Shown piece by piece: positions 10,887-23,326 of a DNA stretch of 64,000 bases. The stretch comes from Plazaster borealis (taxonomy: Eukaryota > Echinodermata > Asteroidea > Forcipulatida > Labidiasteridae): contig CM037463.1 of NCBI GenBank assembly GCA_021014325.1, positions 2,971,001 through 3,035,000 on the forward strand. Reading direction: 5' to 3'. The position numbers and the translations under genes were made by a program. Numbering within the stretch: position 1 is the stretch's first letter; every line of letters starts with the position of its first letter. The notes beneath the pieces were generated by a model. It made no database searches. It saw only the letters and a list, made by a program, of their open reading frames with translations, and was not told the origin of the DNA.

Positions 10887-12189
10887 GTATGGAAACGGAA
10901 TGACTTTTTTACCCTGTGCTCAACCAATCAAGAAATAAGCAGAATCTCAGTTTCCCACTCAATAATCTCCTCTCATCAATAATAATAAAGATTCTTGAAC
11001 ATTTGTTATTAATTCATACACCCAGTAAGATTCAATAGTTGGGAAGGTATACTACACAGTACTTGACTTTAAACCATTTGCATTAAACCTTAAATACTCG
11101 TTTTCCTAATATTATTTCCATGGATACTTCACTTAAATGTACAAAATAAATTCATCTTCCGCCCCCCAAAAAAATTTTTTAAAAATTGTAGCTTCCATAG
11201 CAACAAATCGGAAAAACAAAAGATTGCACTTGAACAAATTCCGAAAACTTTTTTTTTCTTCTTCTTCTTGTATCCCTGAAATAAGATCCATTCAATTATT
11301 TATAAATGGCATCATGTTTTCAATTATTAAAACATAAGAACACAATATTTTTCCCAAAGAAGCCGCAACTTCACTCTCGAGCACTTACGAAGACAAATCG
11401 ATATCTTCACATACCAAACATCCTTCATAATGACAGGTTGTTTTTGTAAAAAACCTTTTACATAGTAATGATGTGAACTACAAAATACGGCCATGGGCAA
11501 ATATCATTTTGGAAGTCAACATATGGCACAGTCAAATGCTTTCAGACAGGTTTTAAGGGTTTCATTTCAATTTTCTCCCCTGATACTTTGCTTAAAATGT
11601 AGACCTGTCCGAAACGTTATCAACAAGTTTTTAAAAAAAATACAAAATATCATCATTGAAGGAAATGTGCCATCACAGTCCGTCAGCCTCAGCAAAATTA
11701 AAGTGTATGTATCATCGTTTTATTTCGTTTTGGTGTTTTGTTTATTCCTTATTAATTTGTTTGTGATAGGTGAAGGATTTGAATATTGTTCAAAATGATC
11801 TTCAGTTTGTTTGTTAATGGTTTATTATTATTTTATTATAATTCATATTTATTTATTACCATTTGTTTACTGTTGTATTAACATTATTGTATATTATTCA
11901 TTTGTTTTCACTGCTGACCTTGTACATTTAGACCCCAAGGTCACAACGTAAACTTTGACCTGTATGTCACAATGCAAGTTGTTTTTGATAAGACTTTTAA
12001 ATTAAGCATAGAGATGCTAATGACTATGATTCCATTAAACCAACATTATTTCTATTAAATTATTATTTCGACGAAGGAAGTTCCAGACTTTTGTGACATA
12101 GGTAATGGTTATAAAATCTTTCTGAGAGAATCATACAATTATCTCAACAGAACGAACATAATTTCATTTAATTACATTTAATTTATTCT
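10887..12189. other. AT-rich spacer
   Basis: Contains several AT-rich runs (11160-11340, 11800-11900). A small pair of AAGGTCA/TTTGACC half-sites occurs at 11938-11962, the sort of sequence nuclear receptors can bind, but one such match is expected by chance. Confidence 0.4.
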
Positions 12190-12452
12190 GGTTGTGAAGC
12201 CAAGGACTCTCAGAAAAGAGAACTTAATCACTGTACTAGCCAAGAACCCCATGGAGAGAAAACAAAGAAGGAAGTTTCAGTTTTAGATGTAGGAGGAAAA
12301 CCCAACAGAACTATTCCAGGGAAAACCTACGCAGTCAGGTAGGGACTGTCAACCCAATCCACGTAGTGCCCCCGGCAGGATTCGAACCGGGGTCCTAGAG
12401 GTGGAAGGCGAGGAAAGATACCACTACACCAACCCCAACACCCAACTCGGCT
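12190..12452 (-). mobile_element. tRNA-derived SINE, type 2 (copy 1)
   Basis: On the minus strand the head reads A-box-like TGGTGTAGTGGTATC, then CCCCGGTTCGAATCCTGCC (B box), then a non-tRNA body with GGGTTTTCC phrases. Spacing of the two boxes fits a polymerase III internal promoter, and the intervening arms do not form a complete tRNA. A related copy is inserted at 24910-25149. Confidence 0.8.
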
Positions 12453-12563
12453 TGTCAAGTACAAGCGTTCGTTCAAAGTGGTGATATCGGAAGTAACCGG
12501 TTTCAACGTGGTGACGTGATGATCATGTAGAACATGCGAGGTTAGCCAAAGAATACATACAAT

Positions 12564-12693
12564 GGGGCGTTTTCCAAATCTCGGAACGGACTCCGGTTCC
12601 GGGAAAACACCGTGCACAATGAACACTGCTCCAAAATTGATAACGGAGCCGGAGCCAGAGCCGGATCCCAAGCCGTATTTTGGAAAAGGCCCC
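12564..12693. mobile_element. 130 bp MITE with GGGGC termini
   Basis: Terminal inverted repeats GGGGCGTTTTCCAAA and TTTGGAAAAGGCCCC at the exact ends. Subterminal GGAACGGACTCCGGTTCC and repeated GGAGCC motifs give a strong secondary structure. Flanks are ...TACAAT and AGGTAT, and the target duplication is unclear. The overlapping frames on both strands translate this GC-rich symmetry and are not genes. Confidence 0.65.
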
Positions 12694-12763
12694 AGGTATG
12701 TTGATATGATAAACATTTACTGTGAAAGTTCTCCACGTCCGAAAAAAACTATAAGCAGACTTT

Positions 12764-12792
12764 CTTCTTCTTCTTCTTCTTCGTCTTCTTCC
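12764..12792 (+). repeat. (TTC)n microsatellite
   Basis: About nine TTC units with one GTC interruption. Confidence 0.9.
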
Positions 12793-13095
12793 CACCGGCG
12801 ATACGAACGGGTATAATATAGAAGTGTAAATCAACACAAAACGTGTTGCAGATCCTAAACATAACTTGTAAATGAATTACCTTTTGATCAAATTTTTGAT
12901 CGGTTTGTTACATTCACGTATTGTAAGCACCAAAAATAACCTCACCGCTAACCTAATTTGGACCTCAAATAACTCATATTAGTCATCCAGTGCTCCTAGC
13001 CATCAATTATCTCCGGTAAACACGAAAACTCCTCCTCACAGACAACAACACAGTGAGGAACATGAAATACGATGAACCATATGCAGCAGGCCGGG

Positions 13096-13452
13096 TTTAA
13101 AGGCATCGTACACGTTTGGTAATTGTCAAAGACCAGTGTTCTCATTCGGTGTATCCCAACATATGCATAAAATAACAAGCCTGTGAAAATTTGGGCTCAA
13201 TTGGTCATCGAAGTTGCAAGAAAATTATGTACAAATTTGTGTGCTTTCAGATGTATGAATAAAATCTTCTCGCAAGAAGTTTTTATTATTTTAGTGAGAA
13301 ATTACCTCTTTCTCAAAAACTACGTTACTTCAGAGGGAGTCGTTTCTCACAATGTTTTATACTATCAACAGCTCTCTGTTGCTCATTACCAAGTCAGTTT
13401 TTATGCTAATACATAATTTGAGTAATTACCAAACGTGTACGATACCTTTAAA
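13096..13452 (-). mobile_element. TTAA-type MITE, subfamily A (copy A3)
   Basis: Near-intact copy: TTTAAAGGCATCGTACACG on the left and CGTGTACGATACCTTTAAA on the right. Central TTCTCGCAAGAAG hairpin at about 13267-13279. Shorter than A1 because the ACACCCTTGTT segment between the TTGCAAGAAAAT and GTACAAATTTGTG motifs is missing. Confidence 0.88.
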
Positions 13453-13589
13453 CACGTTTGACCTGCATGTACTGCGGTTTTCAGTGGTTATCGTTAAATT
13501 GAAATCCCTGGATATTGTGATTTTCAAGCAGCAAAATGGGAAGTCATTCTTTTCTTGTATGAACAGATCATTTTTACGCAGCACAAGCC

Positions 13590-13860
13590 AGTGGGTCTTG
13601 ATTAACAGCTACGAGACGAAGTGAGGTTTGCGATGCCACCATGTGCATGAATATCGTTTTTGAGTAGTGGTGGTTCTGAGAAGAACCGGTAGTTTGACAA
13701 CGCTACGTTTTGATCAGTATACTCTGATAGTCTTCAGAAAAATGCTTTAAAAAGGGAGATTTAGGCACATGGTGTCACAGCAAACCTCACTTGATTGTAC
13801 TCCCACCATGCATAGGTTCAAATCTTAGCTACAAGATGCTTTATTTCTGAGATCAAGTAA
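13590..13860 (-). mobile_element. repeat family H (copy H1), inverted arms around a hammerhead-like hairpin
   Basis: Arms at 13619-13646 (GTGAGGTTTGCGATGCCACC) and 13765-13792 (GGTGTCACAGCAAACCTCAC) are inverted. Between them the minus strand reads CTGAAGAC, ATCAG...CTGAT, CAAAACG, then CTACCGGTTCTTCTCAG. The same hairpin plus arm occurs at 31819-31985. The layout resembles inverted Penelope-like terminal repeats; no reverse transcriptase is present. Confidence 0.6.
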
Positions 13861-14838
13861 CTTCTTGGGCCAAGACTAGTGAGTTCCCAGACGTTATTTA
13901 CCAAGTAGGGGTTCTTTCGCGGCACATAACGCATTGAAAAGTGCTCCGTTTCAATAATTCTTGCCACTTATTGTCCGTCAATATTGCGGAGGCGTGAATC
14001 AATTTCTTTCCAAGTTTCCACCCTGTTGGGTGTCCACACAAAGCAACCGGCTAGTCTTCCACGTACGCTTCAAATAAGTTATTTCGTTACTCTTGCATAT
14101 TTGTTAAACTAAACTATTTCAATATTAATTTCACACGACATATGCCAGGGGGTTAGATCTTTGCAGGACCAGTCTTTTCGGGGGTGCAGCACCGTGGAAG
14201 CGCTTTCAGGCTGGTCCAGAATTAATTAAAACGCGCGAAATACGAACACAATCTTTCCATCGTTGTGTCTCATTTTGTGGGTCGCAGGGAGTATATTTTC
14301 AGACAACACGTACGTACCCCATGGGCCAACACGCACACACATACGCCAGGCAATATCCACGCAATCATTTCTGAAATGAAATATGAGTGATTGTGAATTG
14401 TGATAGTGCCCTCGTCCCTTGTGGATGTAACTGGCGAATTCATAACTATTAAGATTGCATATTTTTTAACAGAGTCTATAAAAAGCCCCACGAACCAAGT
14501 TTATTCAGTGTATGGAATGGAGCCAATGAAATGAATAAAACATTTACAAGCTTAACCATCAAGCTCTTTAAAAACCCTTTCAACTTGAGCCTATATGCAA
14601 AATCGCTCACCTGCGACCGATACAATGAATAAAATATCAAATCGAAAAATGTCAGAAAATTGCTGCAATTTTGTTCCAAAACCTTGTGGGATGTAAACAA
14701 TTAAATATAAATGTAGCCCTATATATTTAAGCTTTTAAGTGGTGTATAATGTTAACCAGTTTTTTTGAGAAGTAAACCAATTGTTTTAATAATTAACCTG
14801 TGAGCACATGATGCAAAATTGCCAAAATAGGATCGAGT
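13861..14838. other. unannotated spacer
   Basis: No recognised gene or repeat. Confidence 0.4.
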
Positions 14839-15214
14839 TTAAAGCAAATGTACAACATTGTACAACATTGTACAACAAAATTGTCAAAGACCAGTAGCCA
14901 CACTTGATGTGACCCAACATATACATGTACATGAAATAACAAACCTGTGCACTGTTCAAGCTAAATCGGTCATCGGAGTCATGAGAAAACGGTGAAAAAA
15001 CCCATTATGTTTTCACTGTTTTCAAATATAGGATGTTATCATCAGTGATAAAGACTAACTGTTTTACTCATTTCCTAAAAACTATAGCATTTCAAGCAAA
15101 ACTATTTCAAGGAAAGTTTTCCACCATGACAATCTTTATACCATGTAAAAAGTTATGTGCAAATCTGTGAACATTTTTATTTTCAAAATTACCAATGTTG
15201 TACACACCCTTTAA
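14839..15214 (-). mobile_element. diverged TTAA-type MITE (family C)
   Basis: TTAA at 14839-14842 and 15211-15214. Left end has GTACAACATTG (repeated three times in tandem with an 11 bp period); right end CAATGTTGTACACACCCTTTAA is its inverse. The interior AATTGTCAAAGACCAGTAGC, CCAACATATACATG and TCGGTCATCGGAGTC align with subfamily A, but the rest does not. Confidence 0.75.
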
Positions 15215-15632
15215 TGGCACAGACTACGCACAGTATATCTTATTGTCGGCCTAATGTCGGTTTTCTTATAGGTTTTTGGAGTCCCATGTGAACGTAACAT
15301 AAAAACCGCAATTGGGGCACAGGTAGTGTTTACACTGCTGATTGCCACCGTACATTGACAGCAGGTTGTGTGATTGTATGAGTTTATATACAGGAGGGGG
15401 GTGGGGTCACAATCTATGAGGTATTGGAGTGGAGGTTTTACTTTACTACTCTCAATATCAGATTATGTTGAAATAATATCCTGGATTAATTACAAAGGTG
15501 ATGGGGTTTCTTTCCGGGTGAACCACTGAGGGTATCATACTTAAAGGAACCTCAGCATTTTAGTCCAATACCCATAGTCCCTCATTAATATATAAGGTTT
15601 TGTTTCATGCATGTGTGTGTGTCGTATTGCCT
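15215..15632. other. unannotated spacer
   Basis: Nothing recognised; one GGAGGGGGGTGGGG tract near 15391-15405. Confidence 0.4.
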
Positions 15633-15996
15633 TTAAAGGCAAAGTATACCTTTGATTTTGTGAACCATTCGATTGTTTTAATCCTATATAAATGTAGATA
15701 TGTATACAATAAAACTAACCTGTGAAAATTCCATTTCAAAAGGTGGTAGCGTTTTTGAGATATTGCCGAAAATCTGGAGTGGAAATGTCCACGCAGGAGG
15801 AATAATCCGTAATTGGAATACACATTCTGAGAAACGCTTCATGCAGAAACGTTTCTCAGATTGAACTGTTTTGAATCCCTCTCTCTCTAAAACAACATTC
15901 CTTTCAAGGGAATTGTTTCTCAAAATGCTATACATTGTCAACAGCTGCAGTGCTTCTCACAAAGTAGTAACTACCTAAGGTATACCTTCCCTTTAA
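15633..15996 (-). mobile_element. TTAA-type MITE, subfamily B variant (copy B2)
   Basis: TTAA at 15633-15636 and 15993-15996. Termini AAAGGCAAAGTATACCTTTG and AAGGTATACCTTCCCTTTAA. Interior GGTGGTAGCGTTTTTGAG, CCACGCAGGAGGAATAATCC and the central GAGAAACGCTTC / GAAACGTTTCTCAG hairpin are typical of B. It abuts A4 and shares the TTAA at 15993-15996 with it. Confidence 0.85.
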
Positions 15997-16361
15997 AGGC
16001 ACTGTACACGTTTGGTAATTACTCAAAATATATATTAACATAAAAAACTGACTTGGTAACGAGCAACGGAGAGCTGTTGATAGTATAAAACATTGTGAGA
16101 AACGACTCCCTCTGAAGTAACGTAGTTTTTGAGAAAGAGGTATTTTCTCACTAAAATAATAAAAGACTTCTTGCAAGAAGCCTTTTATTCCTATCTGAAA
16201 GCACACCAATTTGTAAAACAAGGGTGTTTTTTCTTTCAACATTTTCTTGCAACTTCAATGACCAAATTGAGCCCAAGGCTTGTTATTTTATGCATATGTT
16301 GGGATACACCAAGTGAGAACACTGGTCTTTGACAACTACCCAACGTGTCCAGTGCCTTTAA
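15993..16361 (+). mobile_element. TTAA-type MITE, subfamily A (copy A4)
   Basis: Starts at the TTAA shared with B2 and ends with CAGTGCCTTTAA at 16350-16361. Central ACTTCTTGCAAGAAG hairpin at 16167-16181. Near intact. Confidence 0.88.
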
Positions 16362-17115
16362 GCATAGAGAGAAACAACCAGGAGTGTGGAATTTATTAAC
16401 ATCTTTTGGGGGATAAAGCTCCTCTTGAAACTTCTTTTCAAGAAGTCATCTAACATGATGAAAGCTTTCAGGTGGTTGTTGAAGTAGTTTAGTTTGTTAC
16501 AAATAGGCTGGAAGTTTAAGTTTGAACTTATGCAGTAATGAAAAAGTGAGAATAAAAGGACAACATATCGATCTGGTTAACTTTCTACCTCTGGGTGGCC
16601 GCGCGTGTTTCTGCTCTCTACTATTACAAGTAGCCATGGAGTATTGTATGACGAAGTCAACCATTTTGATTAAAAGAAAAATCAATGCGGCAAAGAGCTT
16701 CATGAAAACTCTAATCCAAGTGTCCAGTCCCATGAACGAATTCGCACGGCTATCCCCAGAGAGAGTATTTCTCAAATTCCATTATTTTGAAGAAACTAAA
16801 AATGGGAAGGGACAAAAGTACAGGCTGTTATGCACCTGAGGCTACTTCATCAGCCTATACAAAGAACTATGCCATCTCGATTGCTCGTTTTCCCAATGAA
16901 AAAGTTATTTTTTTCCACGGAAGCAGTCCGTGAGCGCATAATGTGAGCAGCCTATAAATGGTACAACAAGTTGGGCGGCATGCAGAAGACACAAACAACG
17001 TTTAAGTTCCCATACCCAACCGTGTCCTGAGACCTACAAGGGCTTTTACGACAGTGTATCCTGAAGTGAATTGAATCCCACAACACGCAGTGCTGCTAGA
17101 TTATTCTTCATATCT
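16362..17115. other. unannotated spacer
   Basis: Frames are open on both strands over about 16497-16839 (105 codons on +), with no family resemblance. A chance or relic coding segment cannot be told apart by eye. Confidence 0.35.
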
Positions 17116-17505
17116 TTAAAGGGTCTGTATATTAAAGTTTGGTAATGACTCTGAAAATTAATGGCATAAAAACTTACTTGATAAGAAGTACAGCAGCTTT
17201 GGATAGTATAATGCATTTTGAGAAACTTTTCACTTCGAAGTACACTGCGGTTATGGAAAAAAAAAACCTTTTTATCCCCAAAACTTTGAATCTGAGAAGC
17301 ATTACTGCAGCAAAATTTCTCAGATTGTGTATTGCAGATTATTCTTCCTGCGTGGACATAACCGCTCCAGATTTTCGGCAATATCTCAAAAACGCTACCA
17401 CCTTTTGAAATTAAATTTTCACAGGTTAGTTTTATGGTATATATCTTCAACTATGAAGGGTTGAAACAGTGGGTTCCAATTACCAAACGTTTACAATCCC
17501 TTTAA
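17116..17505 (+). mobile_element. TTAA-type MITE, subfamily B (copy B3)
   Basis: TTAA at 17116-17119 and 17502-17505. Left AAAGGGTCTGTATATTAAAG, then ATGACTCTGAAAATTAATGG. Central hairpin AATCTGAGAAGC / AAATTTCTCAGATT. Right ATTACCAAACGTTTACAATC. Full length. Confidence 0.87.
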
Positions 17506-20099
17506 GCACGAAAGTGTGAACGCCTAACCTATCCTTCACTTTTTATTGTTACGGAGTCACGTGTAGTGGTGTTATTCCAAACACTTGCACTTGCCTATAG
17601 TAGATGTGTCTTGCTTTCACTGCACCTTCATTATAAATCAATTCATAACTTTATTAACCTATATCTGGTGAAGTCTGAGGTACACAATTAGTCACTGCAC
17701 ACCATCTATGACGCATGTGCAGACAAAGCATTGTAGATCACCACGCAATTTCACCAATCGCTTGTGAGGAGAATAACAAGATTTTGTTATTAAGCAATAT
17801 GCAGTTTTCCCGAAGGGGATTTCTCTCTGCTGTGAAACATTATTACCCTTGTCTTTGATTTTTTTTGACATAAAATTGTCTGTTCACAAACAGTGTCCAT
17901 TTATAGAAAGCAAACTGAAGGGGCGAAGGAAATACTACTCCAGGCATCAACAAAGCAAGATATAAGTTGGTTGGTGTTGAACGTACAATAAACAAATAAT
18001 ATAATCCCGAATTTCAAATACTTTACGCTGAGGGTTGTAATAGTGACACTGTCACAATCCCCTTCAAGTTTACAAATATTTCACGAACCCAATCTACACT
18101 CTCTTCAATTACCTAACCTATACCTCATTACTTCACAAACCTCCAACCGGTGAACGCATGTCCCATTCTAACACTTGATCCCAGAAAGTGAAGCACTTTT
18201 CATGTGGATTGTGTTACATCTCTAGTTGTACATTTCTATAAAAGGTATATTCGGCGTTCTCATTTGGGACGGGTATAAAGCGCCAATATTGGCATTTAAA
18301 GTAACAAATCTAAGATCTACTCAAGTTACTTAAAGCCACCCACTGCTCGATCAATTGATATTGGTTGGAATTACGAAACTTGGGCTCCCTCGTAGATTGA
18401 ATCTGCATATACGGGTTTATCTACATTAATTTTATGAATAAAAGCATGCCGCAGGGTGTTATTGGATATTTGTTTTGTCAGACTTTATAAGAGGGAAGCG
18501 TGTCCGGCTGAAGACATGACTGATTGGAGGAAGTATTAACGATACCTCTATGACTCGTCCACTGATATGATCCATGTGAGCGACAATGAGTGACGTCACC
18601 AGGGAGTAACATACGCTCAACCTCATTCATATGGTATAATGATGGGTTCGAGTTTATATTTCCTATATAGGTAGTATGTCATGGAGGCATATGTGAACTG
18701 TATCCGTATTGAACCGTATGGTTGAAGTCTCGGGCCAAGCTGAATGTATTCCACCCTCGCTTTTTTATTTGTCGACAGCCCGACGCCAAGAACAGCCGAT
18801 ACTCCGGCCACGGATGGTCTGTCTAACAGGCCTTATTTGCGAGGTTGTTCCGCAAAGATGATACCTTTGCGTCCATTTTTTATATATTTTGTTGTGTGTG
18901 GCGCGCAAATTGAATCAGGGCACGGGGAAGCATCTGTTTGTTGTGGTCACGTGTACCTTGCCCCGCGGCTCGCCTCGTGGGTGCGCATGTCACGCACGTT
19001 TGGCACCCGTCAAAACAACACATTACGTTACCATGGCAGCCACATTTTCTCTGTTACTGCCAAATCATAACACATTTCACACTCGAACGCAACTGTATAC
19101 CGATGGTTCCTTTGCAATGGTTTCATTAAGTCTGGTATACGACACCACGAGATCAGACTCCGCAAGTGAATTAAATTTTCACTGATTTGTGTTCAGACAA
19201 GTAGGATATGGTGATATCAAGTTTCACGTAGCGGTATTCAATCAATATAAACGATTTTCATACTCTGTATGCGAACACTGGTATGCCAACTTGAATTATA
19301 TGCCCTGATTTAAACATTCTTCAATTTCCACTTTCAGAAAGTCATTTTCCCTTCAATCGACTATACCAAACCGGAACCGCTTATCACGTTATCACCAAAG
19401 TGTGCAAATGTTCGCTTTTTCTAAACGAGTTACAGACAGTTCTCACACAGACAAAATAAAATAAATAAATGAATACAACAAAATGCAAGCGCATGGCGAA
19501 TCGACATCATATAATATAATAATTGTCTCTCGTCCCCATTCCATTCCTTTCACCGCTTCAGCCTAATTTAATTAAACTGGTCTTGAGAAATGCCTCTGGG
19601 AGTCCGAAGCACACCGAGGTTAAACTATAGTTTATTGGAGGCGCAGAATACAACGCCATGCTTTCGACAAGACGTTTCTAGAACTGGTTGATGTGAAAGA
19701 ACAAAAAACCGTAACTATAGTGCCTGTACTTCTTTTTGCTTAAGTTTTCAGACGAAAGATGGCACATATTTCCCAGACCCCCCCCCTTTGCAATGAATAA
19801 CTCGCTTCATCAAATCAATTTGGAATGGCCTAAACAAAACAACTACACTCAGTACATCTGTGTGTTCCCTATATGTAGCCCGCACCTAAAGGTTACCTCA
19901 ACTCCTACGTACAATATTAAGCAGGAACCTAAATCAGGTATAGTGTAGGTAGGGACTACATTTATGTCCATGCTACATGCAGGTACAAAAGTGGGGTTAC
20001 ATTTTTAGGTGCCGGGCTGCGAAAATGTGTTTCCCAAACAGGTTTGCTATTACAACCTTAATTTGGTATGATTTTGATGATTTTGTTTTCCATCGTAAT
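17506..20099. other. long unannotated spacer
   Basis: No recognised repeat. A relatively CpG-rich patch at about 18780-19030 contains a 108-codon + frame (18744-19070) with no known motif. A TGACGTCA palindrome lies at about 18590. A C run is present at about 19779-19787. Confidence 0.35.
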
Positions 20100-23088
20100 G
20101 CGGATGTTGGAAATAAATGTAAATAAAAAAAAGGTAAATAAAAAAAAAAGGTTGGGAAAAACAAATTCGCGGCAGGGCTACTGTACATTATACTAGGGGC
20201 CGCAAATTATACACATCGCTCTTAATACTGATCGGCTGCAAGAACTGTCTGATCTTCAACAATAACTCCAACATCCAATCGGAATATTTCTTTTCACCGC
20301 AGCTGCAGTTTGACGTCCATAATCTCCCAAGTGAAGAAATTGGTTCGAGTTTGTTTTCACAGTCACGATATCCAAAAATGCCTCAAGTCCATCCAGTTGA
20401 GTCACTTTATTATTCAAGCAAAATTGTTTGTTCGCCAATACCGTAATGGCACCACTTTTCAGAAGCTTAGTCCAGCGTTGCAGACTCGAAACCCGTGACT
20501 GTTTTATTAGTTGAACCTAAAGAACAGCTCGGTATCTTAGAAAAACAGTCAGCCGCCACGCCAGAAACAACACGTCTGTTTCCCATATTTAATTGACCCA
20601 GAAAGCTGAACCAATAATGTGGAAAGACCGAATTTACTTTTCTTCTGCAAGAAACCATCCCGTTTCCTGGGTGCCTGTAGGCAATTATATGACTGCTTAG
20701 GGTGTTTGATATAAAAAAAAAAGGGAATATTAAAGTCCCATTGACCATAAAACATTAGCTCGCCCGAGAATCGGTGCAGCCAGCCAGCCGTTACACAGTC
20801 CCCTGTAGGTTATTCGGTTGGCATCTTACATGTTGGGGTGAGCAGGCACATGCTACAAGGGTGGAAAAAACTCTTTGATGTACCCGCATGTGTTTGTCGA
20901 ACACGCCAGAATGAGCATCAGAAAAGAAGTGCAGAAAAACTGTTTTGATCATGAGGAACGGTTTATCGTTCGGGGTGAAGAAAAAAGCGGGAGAAAAAAA
21001 AGGGCGTCGAATCGAAAAGAATTACTGTTCTTGCCACGTGCCCCTCTCCGCTCCAGTAAGCACTCAACCTATCATAAGCTTTCCCAAGCCTGCGATTGCA
21101 GGCAGTGAGACAAAGTGACCGTGACTGTCAATGACGGTTATTATGTAGACTTCTCGTTGTCGGTATGTTTGGGCGCAATTGAAGGAGATATCAATCTGAC
21201 TATATCGAGATGGATGGTGAACATCACCTTGAGATGTAACGCGTTACTGGATAGGAACTATTCATTGATGGGTATATCTTTAAATTATCTTCAAGTGTGA
21301 ACAGTATGGATTTTATTAATAAAGATACGTCTAACTTAGGCGCAATGAAATGAAACTAAATCTCGGTAAACAAAACTGAAAACGTGTACACGTAATGTTA
21401 TATCGTCCAATGATATCTTAACATCCGTACGTAGTGTCATCACATTACATTGAAATTATATAACAAGTACGCACTCGTCTGGGGAATACTACCGGATTAT
21501 GAGTTATTAAATGGATTTAAATGGATTTATTTACATCTTCAAAAGTCAAATACTAAAGTGCATTGCGGTACGAAAAGAAAAAAGTAACTGTAGCTATTTC
21601 ATACACCCTCAACGGTGTGAATCCCTGAGGCTACAAAATGGGGCCTGGCTAGGTGAGGAGATTGAGCAAAAACAAAAAAAAGTGCATATCGTTATTCATC
21701 GTCATTCAGCTCTGGATAAAATAGAGAACTGGACAACTGAAAATAGAGAACGTGACAAGTGAATGAGGACTGGAAAAATGAAGTGTGTATTTATTATTAG
21801 ACCCAATTTCAACCACCAAATCTAAAATATATTAGGTTACACCATTCAGTCTTCATTCAATGCAATACAGGCATCCGAATGTTGCCCCATAAAGCAGCAA
21901 GTCAGTGAGGACAAACTGTAATTAAACCCGTATTATTGATAACTGTCACGACTATTTGGCTCCTGGCACTGCTCATGTACGGGACCTTTAGTCATTCTTT
22001 TTATGGTTCAAAGTAACCCAGTTATGACATTCGAGCCTGAACACCAAATCTGACTCCAGAATACAGCGTGTCGAAATGCAACACCTTTTGTACCTGTTGG
22101 GATAGAGTTGAAGGGAAATTACATCAATGGTAATTGCTGTATTTCTCGAAAAAATGTAGATTTGTGGGGTAAGATTTAATATGAAATATCGTTCCAACGA
22201 TCTGTTTACAATAATTGTCACTTCTGACTGCCATGCCGACAGAAAAAAAAGAGCAAATGGTGACGATTTTGAACTATCGATTTAAAATGATACAAAATTG
22301 ATACAACACATGGAGAAACGATTTAACTGGAAACTTAGGAATAATGTACCTTAATTTAAGTATTATTTTCTAGTAACTTAGAAGTACATTTTCTCATGTC
22401 TGCAAAATGATGTAATCTACTTTTAAATGTCACTTACGTATGTTACTAACATTTTACTGGTGTGTTGATTGCGGCACAGTGATTCATGAAACTCATACTG
22501 GCGGGATTTTGTCCTGGTTTTCTTCATAACTATGCTTTGAAAAAAATATTTCCCCAATATAAACAGAACTTACTCAAATTGTATATGAGGTATGACAATC
22601 AGTGAGGGCGCCCTAAGTTTCAAAATGGTTGTTCGGTTTATTGGGTACAGGTTGAACATGAAAAAATGGATGTGAAATAAGCTCGTGCATTGCGAAAAGC
22701 TTGCATTCGAAATTTACTAAAATATAGGTTGATGCAATGCACCAGGCCTTTTGTCGTTTACAAAAAAGCATTAGTTAGGGCCCAATTCATCTGACGTCAT
22801 CAATCATGATGAATCTTGGATTGGTGCTATTTTAGGAGTCAGATTGCCCGCGTTTTACTGGCAGACCGTGGGCAATAGGGCTGCATGTGACGTCAGTGCA
22901 AGGGGTACATTATAGGCTCCTTCAAAAAGGTACTGGGACCCAAGTGGTGCTGTTGTTGATGACTTGGGCTAACCCGTAGGAAGCTACAAGAGCAGGAGGG
23001 GAATACCTGCTGGACCATATACTGGACCTGGTCCGGTCCATCTGGAGCTATTTAAACTATACACACACACCATAAAGTATTATAATAG
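20100..23088. other. long unannotated spacer
   Basis: Contains A-rich runs at 20120-20160, 20712-20723 and 20995-21003. Two TGACGTC motifs occur at about 22792 and 22889. A short inversion TGGACCTGGTCCGGTCCA lies at about 23024-23041. None of the several 60-90 codon frames has a recognisable domain. Confidence 0.35.
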
Positions 23089-23326
23089 AACTATAGAGGG
23101 CGTAAAAAACCGTGTGACGCGGCCCGACAAGAAGCATTGGTTGCCATTGAGAAAATGGTGCTGACCCACCGTATAACACAGGTCACGCACCAGTTCAAAC
23201 AGCCAACACTTTGTCAGGGAAAATTTGTATGTAATTTACCCATAGGGATTCGAACCCATGGTGGGCCAGCGCGGTTAAGTGTGTGTAATCAGAGTGGTCC
23301 CTCTAGTTCGATTATATAACTCTATA
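23089..23326 (-). mobile_element. tRNA-related SINE, type 1 (copy 2)
   Basis: Inverted counterpart of 2709-2957: CGGCCCGACAAGAAGCA, CACGCACCAGTTCAAACAGC, then GGGATTCGAACCC (B box complement) at about 23246-23258, and GTGTGTGTAATCAGAGTGG. The overlapping + frame is an accident of the repeat. Confidence 0.75.

Noticed and set aside
12327..12837. Several long frames, including a 129-codon minus frame
   Set aside because: They span the SINE, the GC-rich 130 bp MITE and the TTC repeat; the Gly-Ser and Arg runs are repeat translations.
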